A DNA stretch of 20,373 nucleotides from Priapulus caudatus. Taxonomy: Eukaryota; Priapulida; Priapulimorpha; Priapulimorphida; Priapulidae. Under the pieces are notes generated by a model that worked only from the letters and a program-made list of their open reading frames with translations, made no database searches and was not told where the DNA came from. The stretch spans positions 1-20,373 of the forward strand of contig NW_014577797.1 of the NCBI RefSeq assembly GCF_000485595.1, in the 5' to 3' direction. The position numbers were made by a program, and so were the translations under genes. This document shows, piece by piece, positions 8,480 to 18,580 of the stretch. Position 1 is the first letter of the stretch; each line of letters opens with the position of its first letter.

Positions 8480-9686
8480 AGATGCATGAAGCCAGTAACT
8501 ATTGTCACTCCTTGCTGCAAACATTGCTTGAAACATTTATAATACTGCTGTGAACGTGTCTATTGTCAGTAATGAGCTGTTACCATTCTTATTTCTTGAC
8601 AGATATGCAAGTTAAAGTAGGCAAGGAGTCAGCAAGAATGGTTTGCTTGAATGGTGCAATGGCATGTTGTTGTTGTTTTATTTTTACTGTACATACGTAA
8701 GAACTGTCTTTGTATGATATGAGTTGAGGGGGTTGGTTTATGTAATGCCATGAACTTCATGCAAAATAATATAGACTAGATTCTTTAAAATGAATAAACC
8801 TCGCAACAAAAAGCTTATATACACCTACTGTGGGCATACTTGCAGTATGCAAACATCAGGAAATGTTCTTATTGAGCCAGAAATGTGCTCCGAAGCTGAC
8901 AATTTTTAAAACTCTGTCAGACAAAGTTTCGGCGTACAGATACACATAGAGCGATGCAACTGAGAACACTAACAGTAGGCCTACGCTAGCGCAAATAGTT
9001 CCTGGAAAGAAAAGACTATAATTATTTGTTTGCTGATTGCATAAGTAATGTGAATAACACGATTTAAACAAGTTTTCCAATTTTGTACTGAACAATCATC
9101 AAATAATTAATTATAACTTGTTCTATCATAGAAAAGAACTGTTAATGAAAACTGTGATCACTTGGCTATGTCCCGCATATGTAAACACTGTAAACATTCG
9201 AAAGTACTAGTTTCGTAAGACTGTTTAGGTTTGCTGAAGAAATGTTATGAAAGTAGCAATACAAATGAGTTGTAGTGAATTTTTGCAACAGACGAGCTCA
9301 CAGTAGGTATATCTATGCATTTTGCTGCGAGAACGTGCCATTTTAATGCTGGAATGGTTTTACCTATGTGTGCAATTCATTCACAGTGGACAGATTCATG
9401 TTAATATGAACAATGGCATGTCACACTGTTTTCATTATTTTACCTGGTGACTCTTTCATTATGATTTTGTACATTACATTTTGTACATTTTGATTTTGTA
9501 GTTATATTTGAGCTCAAAACAACTGTACAAAGAATAAAGTATACGCAAACGTTACGAAGAATTTGTTCCGAGTTTACTACCAATTCTTGCCAGTGCACAC
9601 TCACATACACAGTAACAAATGATCATATAAACTACATGCTTGCATACTGGCATACACGACGACGGCAACGCAGGTAGCTTACTGGC
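8480..9686. other. PITHD1 3' UTR and convergent intergenic DNA
   Basis: AT-rich DNA without a recognisable coding exon on either strand. It holds the PITHD1 3' UTR and the space before the convergent MRPL15 tail. No TTTATT (minus-strand AATAAA) was seen by eye between 9100 and 9942, so the MRPL15 polyadenylation site is unknown. The 79-codon minus-strand open frame at 8856-9095 resembles nothing I know. Confidence 0.5.
8793..8798 (+). promoter_or_regulatory. Polyadenylation signal AATAAA for PITHD1
   Basis: A canonical AATAAA lies 314 nt after the PITHD1 stop codon, in AT-rich DNA and in the right strand. A second AATAAA at 9533-9538 could serve as a distal site. Neither is verified by transcript data. 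Confidence 0.55.
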
Positions 9687-9975
9687 GTGCGCTGCTGACA
9701 CCGCTGCACCGGTAACTACACATGATGAAGCATGTGTCATGCACAGAGAGCATCGCGACCTATAATTGTGTTGTCACTTGTCATCTGACGCCGCCGCCGC
9801 CGCACCGGTAACTACACATGACTGTTCATGTTCGGCGCGCACAGAGAGCATTACGACCTGTAATAGTGCTGTCACTTGTCATCGGATGCCGCCGCACGGG
9901 CAACTACGCACGACTGTTCATATTCGGCGTGCACAGAGAGCGTTACGACCTGTAATAGTGCTGCCACTTGTCGTC
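9687..9975 (-). repeat. Tandem repeat of the MRPL15 tail and 3' UTR
   Basis: Three imperfect units of about 92-98 bp. GCACAGAGAGC recurs at 9741, 9839 and 9931. Each time it is followed by the sequence that encodes the MRPL15 C-terminus on the minus strand. Between them lie related CCGCCGCACCGGTAACTAC and ACTGTTCAT segments, and a partial fourth spacer starts near 9687. Only the rightmost unit is in the functional exon. In the two others the tryptophan codon TGG reads TGA, so they would be untranslated. Confidence 0.8.
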
Positions 9976-10404
9976 CGTGGGCTTCAGCACAACCTTGTCT
10001 GCCATGTTGACGATCCAGCCCGGCTCCAGTCCGCGGAACACCTGTCTCGGGTCCTTGTCCGTCGTCAGCATCTTGTAATGCGGGTCCTGCGTGAGGTCGG
10101 GCAGCGCGTAGCCGTACCGCTGTGACAGCTCGGCGCGGGATGCTGCCACCTTCCCCGGGTCGCTCAGGTACCCGCGATTCCGCGCGTCCGTGTAGTACTC
10201 GACGCAGTCTACAGGTGGCAGCATGCGGCGCGGGATCGGAGAGCCCGTCTTGAAGAACGCTTCGGGGTTTACCAAGGCGGTCAGCGAGATCGGGTCGTAG
10301 AAAGACGTCGTGACAACGCCGCCGGCACGCTCTATGGCTGCAATGGTGAGCTCTGTCGTCCACTGAACCTCAATGTGGACCCTCGCCTGGAAGATATCCG
10401 CACC
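9943..10404 (-). CDS. MRPL15: Mitochondrial large ribosomal subunit protein uL15m, terminal exon
   Basis: Reading leftwards, the exon begins right after a TTGCTTGCAG acceptor (10405-10410) in phase 0 and runs 153 codons to TAA at 9943-9945. Recognisable blocks are [89 protein letters not shown] and [17 protein letters not shown]. They match the C-terminal half of animal MRPL15, including the extension specific to mitochondrial uL15 after the L15 core. The protein sits in the 39S mitoribosome subunit. The family is about 295 residues, so about half is missing; none of the upstream L15 motifs (for example GGQTP) was found to the right. The exon is clearly more GC-rich than its surroundings and than the PITHD1 exons. 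The tail is tandemly repeated beyond the stop. Confidence 0.93.
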   Translation of the reverse strand, partial: GADIFQARVHIEVQWTTELTIAAIERAGGVVTTSFYDPISLTALVNPEAFFKTGSPIPRRMLPPVDCVEYYTDARNRGYLSDPGKVAASRAELSQRYGYALPDLTQDPHYKMLTTDKDPRQVFRGLEPGWIVNMADKVVLKPTDDKWQHYYRS

Positions 10405-11735
10405 CTGCAAGCAACCAGATCAGGAATGATGCGAGTCTAGAACAACAGATGTGATAATATCAGGCAGTCCTTGTGTTTTGGAAAAAGCAGGCGAGTGAAA
10501 AATCGCACACCTTGGCTCGCCGAGGTGTGTGATTTGCATCGGAGTGCCCGCAGGTCACGAGGCAAACTAGGGGTGTTCGTTGGCATGCCCCCCCAGAAAA
10601 AATTTGAAAACTAGACTTCATGAAATGCCATTTCCAGCATTTTGGGCTAAAAATTAGCTCTGCATTTGTACTATTAATTTTGACATTTTTTAGGTGATTT
10701 TTTTTTCATCTAACAAAATATCAGTTCTTGGACATGTGGATAACTTGAATCACACATTTAGCATGTTTAGTCAAAAAGGAACAACACTCAATTTTTCAAA
10801 GTAGACTATTAAAACTTTATCCAAACAGGAGCTTGGGCCTGAAGTCAACATACAGTATCTCCGTGGCAAGAGTACCGCGTACATAAAGCGAGTCTTATGG
10901 CCCTCCCTTCTTGCCTTGCAGTGGACATTGGGCCAGCATTGAGCACATTGCAGAGTAGGCGTCATCATCTCCATACAGCAGCTGGTAGTGTACGATATAT
11001 CAGTGAGAGCTGGCTCACAAAGTCAGTGTTGCGAAGCCATCAACTGGAATGTCTACAGCTTTAAGCATTCAGCGACAAACGAATGGACGCTTGCAAGGTA
11101 TATATATTGGTTAAATACTGACAAAAAACGCTGACCACATAACGGCATGCTAAAATGCCTCGCCTAAAATATGTGCTAATTAAGCCTCGGCAGCTGAAAT
11201 CGAGTCGATTTTCGGCAAAATACTAGATTTTCACCACTTAATATCTCAGCGTAGGCCGACATCGTAGAAACAAGCGCGTCTGCCGTTTTATATAACAGCT
11301 AATTAAAACGCCTAAAGTTTACTAATTTACACTGAAACTACACATGGTTTTTTGCCATTTTTCACCGTTACAAGTACTGCTCTCATTCTTAATACGCTCT
11401 TGATACTATCAGTTCGTTCACAGCAGCACAGCTCCCCACGCAATTACCGTATTTTTCCAGCAAATATCAAAGAAATTTGGAGCATGTGCAACCGCCATGA
11501 ACCTTCAAATAAGCACATGCGTTATTGTTAATTATCTTTAGTTCTGAATTTTCAGACTGCCGTCTCCTCATTTCCTGCCGGTGCGATATATGCTTTCCAT
11601 CGCACCGACCGATTTTCGTGATGTCACGTGTGCGTCAGTGTGACGTTCAGTGGCTAGAAACAGCCACCATAGACATTCACGCACGCCCATCCATGTATGC
11701 ATATAGGGCACTATCCAAATACATCATGTCGAGCA
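10405..11735. other. Intron of MRPL15 and unannotated DNA
   Basis: The stretch upstream of the MRPL15 terminal exon should be intron. No further MRPL15 exon was recognised on the minus strand. The open frame at 10771-10974 (-) does not resemble uL15. The stretch is AT-rich with short inverted repeats only. Confidence 0.45.
10500..10535. repeat. Inverted repeat (16-bp arms) near the MRPL15 splice acceptor
   Basis: The arms AAATCGCACACCTTGG and CCGAGGTGTGTGATTT pair with two mismatches (one of them G-U compatible) around a 4-base loop. It sits about 95 nt upstream of the acceptor in the presumed intron. It could be a remnant MITE or an intronic hairpin. Confidence 0.6.
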
Positions 11736-11812
11736 AACCAAATAGCGCCAGCGCGTATGGCGCCGGACGTTTCTTCTGAGGCTCGCTGGGTTCGAATCCC
11801 ATCTGTTTATTA
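11736..11812 (+). other. tRNA-like sequence (possible SINE head)
   Basis: GGTTCGAATCC at about 11789-11799 is an exact match to the RNA polymerase III B box, inside a partial T-arm (TGGG/CCCA). TAGCGCCAGCGCG about 47 nt upstream resembles an A box with one shift, and GCGCCA/TGGCGC can form a stem. A full cloverleaf cannot be drawn: the acceptor and the outer T-stem pair do not pair. A tRNA-derived SINE or tRNA relic is more likely than a working tRNA. Confidence 0.35.
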
Positions 11813-11863
11813 TTTTTATTGTTTCTATTTTCTATTTTTCTATTCTTTAATCCATTTTAACTA

Positions 11864-11953
11864 TTTAGGGTTAGGTTAGGGTATAGGGTTAGAGTTAGCG
11901 GTTAGGTTAGGCCGTTCAGGGTTAGGGTTAGGGTTAAGGTTAGGGTTAAGGTT
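11864..11953. repeat. Degenerate (TTAGGG)n tract
   Basis: About 90 bp of TTAGGG, TTAGGTTAGGG, TTAGAG and similar words, about 50 bp beyond the tRNA-like sequence. It is interstitial, with ordinary DNA on both sides. Confidence 0.75.
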
Positions 11954-12478
11954 TTTTCGCATCAGCGTTATCGTGCGTGACGTAGCCATCAGCAGCTAGC
12001 TGTAGCACTGCAACTTTACTCGGAGATAGCCCGAGTTCCGGTGCGTAGACGCTTAACACTTGACGTCACCGCGACACCGTTTTCAATGGCATGGAAACAT
12101 ATATCCACTTTTTCTGCCGCGACTCCCTCTTTTTGAGGGGCAGGCAAGTCCATTGGACTCCCTAGTGCTTCAAAAGTTTAATTTCTACCCTGCGTCTAAT
12201 CCTGATTTGTTTATCATATCATTATTTTAGGATGCACACACGCATAAATAGCTATGCAGGCGAGAGGCAAGCTAACTTTCTAAGCCGCCATAGTGCCGCT
12301 GCTAAGACGCGAAGCAGACGCTTCGTCAGGCTGCACCAACAGCTTTAACCGAGAAAAGTCATCAGGGACCAACGCCCGCCACACAAAACACGTAGAAAGC
12401 CGAATGCCTGCCCACAACTACTGGAGAAGTATGCAGCCAATGGAAAATGACTGCCCTCACAAAACTAACTTAGCCCGT
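11954..12478. other. Unannotated DNA
   Basis: No gene recognised. The 78-codon open frame at 12293-12529 has no known domain and partly overlaps the tandem repeat that follows. Confidence 0.4.
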
Positions 12479-12633
12479 GTAGTGCAATATATGGGGCCAT
12501 CGAATGATTACAGTCTGGATGCTCAGTAGTTATGTGCCGTAGTGACTGACCATGCAGGCATACATGTAGCACAGTGTTGATTTTACGGTGTAGCTTATTC
12601 TCTTCTAACTTCTCTATCCAATTCGCCTCCCCA

Positions 12634-12710
<77 letters not shown>

Positions 12711-13190
12711 CTCTCCTCTCTTTGCCTTAGCCTCTCGCTCCGTCTCTAGGTCTTTCTCCCTCTCAGTAATCGCTCTTTGCTATCTTACAAATTTTGTTAC
12801 CCAATGTTGCCCAAATGATCTTGCTTTGTCTACAATGCATTCTTCTGTCTATTGTAGTGCCCAATATATGGCCATCGGAATGATTAAGTTCTGATGCTCA
12901 GGTAGTTAGATGTGTGCTGACTGACCATGCAGCATACATGTAGCCACACTGTTTATTTTTACTGTGTATGTCTCATTCTTCTCTAACTCTCTATCCAATT
13001 CGCCTCCCCACCTCTCTCTCTCTTCTCTCTCTCTCTCTCGCGCTTCTTCTCGTCTTTTGCTAGCTTTCTCGCTACCTTCTCTAAGTCTTTTCTCCCTCTC
13101 ATATCTGCTCTTGCTATCTTACAAATTTGGTACCAATGTGGCAATCGATTATTGATGTCTACAATGATTCTTCTGTCTATTCTTTGCTAC
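12479..13190. repeat. Two tandem units of about 375 bp with (TC)n cores
   Basis: TAGTGCAATATATGG...CCATCG(G)AATGATTA recurs at 12479 and 12856. Each is followed by CATACATGTAGC, CTCTATCCAATTCGCCTCCC, a (TC)n microsatellite (12641-12720; 13013-13040), TCTCCCTCTC and TGCTATCTTACAAATTT. The second unit's right part merges into duplicated segment copy 2. Confidence 0.75.
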
Positions 13191-14037
13191 ATGTATGTAT
13201 GTATAAATTAAAATTTGGAAGAGCAAGCAAAATATCTCTCTCGTTTTACTATTGTCAATGATGCTCACAGTGTGCTGTCAAAACCTCAAGTATTAGCAGG
13301 CGACACAGCAAATTCACATGCCAGTGCACCATCACGATGTTGTACTTCTGAACAATACATGAAAGTTTAGGCGACCGTAGAGCCTCAAATTTCAGGGGTA
13401 AAGCTCCATATGGGACGAACCACCATCGATATTCGTTTTCTCTTAAAATTAACACAAAAATTGCGCTCCACTTATCCAATCTAGCCGTGCATCTAGATGT
13501 TCCTGGCCGAGTTTAAGCCTGTAGATTGCCCATGAATTGGTTTAATTTTCACATTAGTGGTAAAAATGTATAACAAAGTTTTGAATTGTTAATAGGCGAT
13601 AATCATAGAACTGTAAAACAAAGTGATTTCACTGGCTTATGAATTATAACTATCGCAAACAGTAAACGCCCTCTTATTCTTGGTGGCTTTCGATATATTA
13701 ACATAAATTTTTACTCGCTTATTGTGAGTGCCATGAAGATTGAGGCTGAGTGTGAATTTTTTATCAACTGCCCCAGTGAATAAAAATTCACACTCATCCA
13801 CTCTCTCTAACACAGGAAGCACTGTGACACTGGGTCATTAAATGGGCAAATATGCCTTAGCATGACGAGGCTGTGCGACCATTGTCTATACAATACATGC
13901 GTCTTCTAAACCCTAGCAAGACTGAATTTCTTTGGAGCTAGCAATATGCATACGATATAATTAACCGTGATGATAATCTAGCCATCTAATCCCCTGCTGC
14001 GATTATTCCCTGTAGGAGCGAAAGAGCGTAACTGCTT

Positions 14038-14218
14038 GCTGATAGGGTCTATATGTCGTCCCTGACTCTGTGTTTGACCTGGCTCGCGTTCTGATCTTTC
14101 TGACTAACTCGGTAACCCTAACCATATCAGATAGTTACGAGAGTTAGGATTAGTCAGAAAGATCGATGAACGACCCAGGTTCAAACAGAGGTCAGGGAGA
14201 CAGGAACCCTAGTCCAGC
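14038..14218. mobile_element. Foldback MITE, duplicated copy
   Basis: Counterpart of 6741-6907, starting GCTGATAGGGTCT and ending CCAGC, with flanking GTAACTGCTT and GTAACTTGG that are indel-damaged versions of the GTAACTTGT target duplication. It is the same insertion event as copy 1. Confidence 0.8.
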
Positions 14219-14409
14219 GTAACTTGGTGATAGCCTACATATTACAACATACATATATACCTAGCTCGACCAGGGTCGTGCTGACTAACGTCAAGATACA
14301 ACACGGTCTTCTAACACTAGCAAAGGACCGCTTTTCTTGCGAGCTACATACACCTAAACCCGACCAGGCTGTGCTGACTGACGTCAAATATACACGTCAG
14401 GGGTATGCT

Positions 14410-14499
14410 TAGCTCTAGTAACTATAGCCCGCCTTACACATTAACTGCCGCTGGCAGCCGGCATTAATGGTAAGCCGCGGCTACTAGGTATTAGAGCTA
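14410..14499. mobile_element. Palindromic TAGCTCTAGTAC MITE, duplicated copy
   Basis: Counterpart of 7089-7169 with the same GGGTATGCT flank on the left (14401-14409) and GGGTATGCGT on the right. It is damaged by indels. It was inserted before the segment was duplicated. Confidence 0.85.
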
Positions 14500-14833
14500 G
14501 GGTATGCGTAACCTAGCAATACGTTTCTATGGAGCTAAACATACACATACTATTACAATAATATACCCAACGAGAGTAGGCGTTACCGAGTCACTGTCAG
14601 TGACTGTGGAGTAATAACTATTAGCTTATGTATTACTATTACTTATTACGACTACTCACTACTACTACGCACATTATTATCATTTCGTAGGCTTTACTAC
14701 TCATAAGCCAGTGTGTGATGGCCGCAGCCATCTTTTTAACTCATACAATGATACAACGTCATTATTACCGATCGACGCATTATTACTGTCATATAACATG
14801 ATTATGATAAAAACACCACTAAACTTGTTAATG

Positions 14834-16425
14834 CAGGGCTTGCCTTAACTTTTTTTTTCAGGTGGCCGCGCGGGCACTTGAGTTATGAGATTCAGGTGCC
14901 AATGCGAATTTTCGGGGCCCCGGTGCTACATTATTAAATAATTTATTTGTATTCTAAAGCTATGCCTAATGCGCGGATAATGTGTGTGGCACATTAATCC
15001 GCAATAACATAACTAGATTACGACAACAAACAAAGAACAACAAAACCGCTGACTGAGTTAAATAAGTTTCAATATTAAAAAGCCCTTACAAATCCTCTGC
15101 CAGTATCTTTATTTACATAGCAGCAACTCATGTCATTAAGATGCTCAATCAAAACTGTCCTTCAATCATTCAATGTCAGGTTGACTGTCATCTGAACCTT
15201 TCTGCTTGGCAATCAGAATCAATTTTCCTTGACATGGCCGTCAGATCCATCAGAGTCTGGCTTCAGCTGCTGCCGTCTATTTTGCACATACCTACACCCC
15301 TCCCCCCTACACCCCACTCTCTGTCTCTACGTGTATCATCCCTACCACCCCCTCCCCCCTACGCCCTCTCTGTCTCTACAGTGGATCATCCCTACACCCC
15401 TCCCCCTACCACCGCTCCCTGTCTCTTACAGTGTATCATCCTAGCACCCCTCCCCCCTACACCATTCCTGTCGCTACAGCTGCTATCATCTTACACCCGT
15501 CCCTGTCTCATACAGTGTATGCAATCCCGTACACCCCTCCCTGTCTCTACAGTGTACATCATCCCTACCACCCTCCCGGCCTACACCCCTCCCTGTCTCT
15601 TACAGTGTATCATCCTACACCCTCCCCCCTACACCAATCTCCCTTGCTCTCTATCAGTGTATCATCCCTACACCCCTCCCTACACTTCGCTCGCCTGTCT
15701 CGTACAGTGTATCATCCGCTACACCCTCCCTCCCTACACACGCTCTCTCACTGTCTCTACGTGTATCATCCTGACTATCACCTTCCCACCTACACCCTTC
15801 CGTCCACCACGATCGTATCATCCTTACCACCCCTCGTATACATACACTCTAGGTGATGTACTCACTTGTCTTCAAACTCGTGAGAACATGAATTGCGCAA
15901 CGAACACCTACAGCTGGATGGTGCGAATGGATTGCAGGTGCAGCTTACTGTTTGATTAGGCAGTAAAAGCATTGTTTCTTGTTGCCGGATTTGACATTCT
16001 CAGAATCTGGCTTCCAGTAAACCACACGATACTACACCACATGCCGCGCCACCGCGCAAAGCACACAACACACGATCCACACCACATCCGCGCGCTGCGT
16101 ACAACACCACACGCCGCAGCGCCACACGCATATGGACACACGGCACACGTACACACATCACTTGGCAATCAGCCAGCAGCGGTAGTAATCAGCTTGCCCG
16201 TAATCAAGCTGACGTGTGTACGCTGTCACAAGCGATCTCTGGTGTGAGATGGATGTCTGACCGTAGCCTAGCGGCCTCTTCGTCCGGAACCGTCGCGTAG
16301 AGCCTACGGCCTTAATTTTTATTGTGCGCCAGGCGGCCACCAACCCGACAGTTTTCAGGTGGCCCCGACGCCCGTTTCAGGTGGCCATTGGCACGCCGAG
16401 GCCACGCGGTTAAAGTCGACCCATG
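14834..16425. mobile_element. Non-autonomous hAT-like insertion of about 1.6 kb
   Basis: This block interrupts copy 2 exactly where copy 1 reads TGTTAATG (7491-7498). The left end starts CAGGGCTTGCCTTAAC, the right end reads GTTAAAGTCGACCCATG, imperfect inverted copies. Subterminal GTGGCCGCGCGGGCAC is echoed in reverse at the right (GCACGCCGAGGCCACGCGG), and TTCAGGTGGCC words occur near both ends. The left flank is TGTTAATG and the right flank has TAATG. CAGGG ends plus a probable 8-bp duplication fit the hAT superfamily. No transposase is visible. Confidence 0.65.
15285..15850. repeat. Minisatellite of about 50-65 bp units
   Basis: About ten imperfect units of CCCTACACCCCTCCC, CTGTCTCTACAGTGTATCATC type. 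The units vary by small indels. The 272-codon and 141-codon open frames across it are Pro/Thr/Ser-rich translations of the array in different frames and are not taken as genes. It lies inside the hAT-like insertion. Confidence 0.8.
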
Positions 16426-16995
16426 TAATGCGTGATAGGAAAACAACTCTATATGGCAATAGATATCTGCAAGGTATTGGCAAGCAAATTAATTGATTGA
16501 TCACAATATTTTATGGGCCGCATGTCCGTAGTCGCCGAGTCTGTTATGGGCCGAACATCGTAAAGGGCCCGGTTCGCTATAGGCCGAATACGTTCACGCC
16601 AGCCCAAATCTGGCTCAGGACTAGACTAGGCTCGCGTGCCCAAAAACGTCCGTGGCTGGAACGCTCGTGCTCGAGGCCAAATCTGGCACAGGCCTATTTA
16701 GTAATATAGGCTCGGTGCTCAAAAACTTCGCTAGTGAACGCGCGGCCTATTACTAACTAACTAGTACTACTACTAGTACTAGTCTATAGACCCTCTCAGC
16801 CCAACAGCTGCCTGGCTGTGGTTAATAATAAACAGAGGTGGCTATATGCCCGCAGCCGGCGTATATCTCGACGGCTGCCGCGGCACGCGTCTTCGATTGT
16901 CCTAATGCCCCGGCAGTTTAATTTTTAGCGTGTATTCTCAAGCTAAACAAGGGTAGGTTAGAGTTAGATTAGGGGTTGGGTTAGGGTTAGGCTTT
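16426..16995. repeat. Large duplicated segment, copy 2 (right part)
   Basis: After the insertion the homology to copy 1 resumes at TAATG (16426). It runs through CTATATGGCAATA, the GGGCCGAGTC block, the CTAGTA palindrome and the CCGGCAG hairpin into TTAGGG repeats. Indel noise continues. Confidence 0.8.
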
Positions 16996-17365
16996 AGGGC
17001 CTAGAGTTAGGGTTTTGTTAGGTTTTGGTTAGCGGTATAGCAGTTTATGGGTTAGGACTGCCCGGGCTGTTAGGAAACACAGATGGCCTGATAGCCCGGC
17101 AGCCGGCAGTATATTGACGGCTGCCGGCACGGTCTCATTTTCTGTTTCCTAAAATGCCCAGCAGTTTTTAATTTTTAGCGTATCTCAAGTAAACAGGTTA
17201 GGGTTAGAGTTAGGAATTAGCGGTTTAATAGGTTAGCGCGTTAGGTTTAGGGCTAGAGTTAGGGTTTTTGTAGAGTTTAGGTTAGGGTTAGAGTTAGGGT
17301 TAAGAACTGCCGGGCATTTAGGAATAACGAAGAACCGTGCCCGGCTGCCGGCATATAGCCACAGC
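16840..17365. repeat. CCGGCAG inverted-repeat unit enclosing TTAGGG tracts
   Basis: GGCTATATGCCCGCAGCCGG at the left is matched by the inverted CCGGCTGCCGGCATATAGCC at the right (17342-17361). Between them lie two direct hairpin-plus-tract units (16840-17056 and 17092-17303) with telomere-like arrays at 16951-17056 and 17195-17303. AACTGCCGGGCATTTAGGAA at about 17305 is the inverse of the word preceding each tract. No target duplication was resolved. Confidence 0.65.
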
Positions 17366-17401
17366 GTTTAGGAAACGAAACCGTGCCCGCTGCCGGGCAT
17401 A

Positions 17402-17492
17402 TAGTGCTTTAGTACTATTAGCCCGCTTACATTGACTGCCGCCTGACCGTGCCAGCGGCAGTCAATGTAAGCGGGCTATAGTACTAGAGCTA
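17402..17492. mobile_element. Palindromic TAGCTCTAGTAC MITE, copy 3, 9-bp TSD
   Basis: 91-bp palindrome with TAGTGCTTTAGTACTATTAG at the left and ATAGTACTAGAGCTA at the right, and GACTGCC instead of AACTGCC in the arms. CCGGGCATA is duplicated exactly at 17393-17401 and 17493-17501. It is inserted into a tandem TTTAGGAAACGAAACCGTGC / CGGGCATATAGCCACAGCG repeat. Confidence 0.9.
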
Positions 17493-17848
17493 CCGGGCAT
17501 ATAGCCACAGCGTTATAATAATGCTTCACATTATTATCGCTATAGTGGGAAATTGGCAGGTGGACGGTAGGACCTACAATATATTAAGACACAAACTAGT
17601 TGGCAAGATGAAATTGATAAATTATACGCCGAATGGTAACGTTACTACTGATGCATTCTCTACCATTACAGATGATTTCTCTTCAAAAGGGGGAGTGCGC
17701 CTCGGCGCCATTTTCCCTGTATGTCATGTGATGTCATGTGATGTTATGTCATTACCAGTATCGGCACTCGGCAGTTAGATGCGATATTTGTATGACTACT
17801 AGGCACTTTAATTTAATTAATTTTTTTAATTAAAAAAAAGTTAGGCGG

Positions 17849-17873
17849 NNNNNNNNNNNNNNNNNNNNNNNNN
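17849..17873. other. Assembly gap (25 N)
   Basis: A run of 25 unknown bases between TTAGGCGG and TAAAAATAC. The size is probably nominal, so the length of the enclosing element is uncertain. Confidence 0.98.
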
Positions 17874-18543
17874 TAAAAATACAAAACCATCATTCGTCCA
17901 TTCTAGAGCGGCTTTGCGACTGTCGTTATAAACATGTGAAACCGACTTCCGGCAATGTCTGTGATGTTTACAAACCATTTGCGTTTATCTTCGAGTTATA
18001 AGTGTGAATAATGAAAAATAAAACACGAAAAAAAGGTGTGCGTTTTGCATAATGCTTAGGTGACGCGGTTTTTCGCATGCTCCGTTCTCGATGATCAATC
18101 GCAGCGCCGCGATGGCGCGCGATCGCGATCGCGCACTTAAAAACCAACAAGTGATCAGGGAGTGTCATATTAGAGGATGTCCACATCCCCTTTCCTCACC
18201 ACATCCATCAGACTCATTCTCCATTTAAATCTATAATATGACGCTCCTGATATTATGCTGGCCTAAAAAAAGAATCGCAATCAACAAATATAATAAAACG
18301 ATTACTAAATTAATAGACGTAGCATTAATGAAGCATAGTCCATTGATGACATGAAAATACGATCCAAGATGCTAAAAATATGCGTTTAAAAAACAACAAC
18401 GCAGGAATACAGATTTTGAGGAGGGATACAAGGCAGGATACAAAATTTGGAGAATCGAAAAAGAAATCACGAATCGGTAAAGCAGGTCATTTCACATCTA
18501 GTTCCAAAGGTCATCTCAGAAAATGTGCCAAAGTGCAGGAAGA

Positions 18544-18580
18544 GGTTAGGGTTTAGGTTAGGTTAGGGTTAGGGTAGGGT
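18544..18580. repeat. Short telomere-like tract inside the TIR element
   Basis: GTTAGGGTTTAGGTTAGGTT and related words are followed by a poly-T run and then the right inverted repeat of the 897-bp element. Confidence 0.75.

Larger units (their letters stand above)
13091..14833. repeat. Large duplicated segment, copy 2 (left part)
   Basis: Colinear with 5849-7498 but peppered with single-base insertions, often an extra C or GC, plus some deletions. It includes the hairpin at 13749-13797, the foldback MITE (14038-14218) and the palindromic MITE (14410-14499) at the same positions. No PITHD1 exon flanks it. Confidence 0.85.

Noticed and set aside
9872-10363. 163-codon open frame overlapping MRPL15 on the same strand
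   Set aside because: It is an out-of-frame shadow of the MRPL15 exon; the GC-rich coding sequence leaves stops rare in other frames.
12293-12529. 78-codon open frame
   Set aside because: No recognisable domain, and its 3' part lies in a tandem repeat unit. Chance open frame cannot be excluded as the simplest explanation.
15141-15959. 272-codon open frame on the + strand
   Set aside because: It mainly translates the C-rich minisatellite into Pro/Thr/Ser-rich repeats. A second overlapping frame does the same, and the region is indel-noisy. No domain or splice support.
18117-18134. GCGATCGC-type palindrome as evidence of cyanobacterial DNA
   Set aside because: A single 18-bp palindrome in an AT-rich eukaryotic TIR element; no bacterial coding structure around it.
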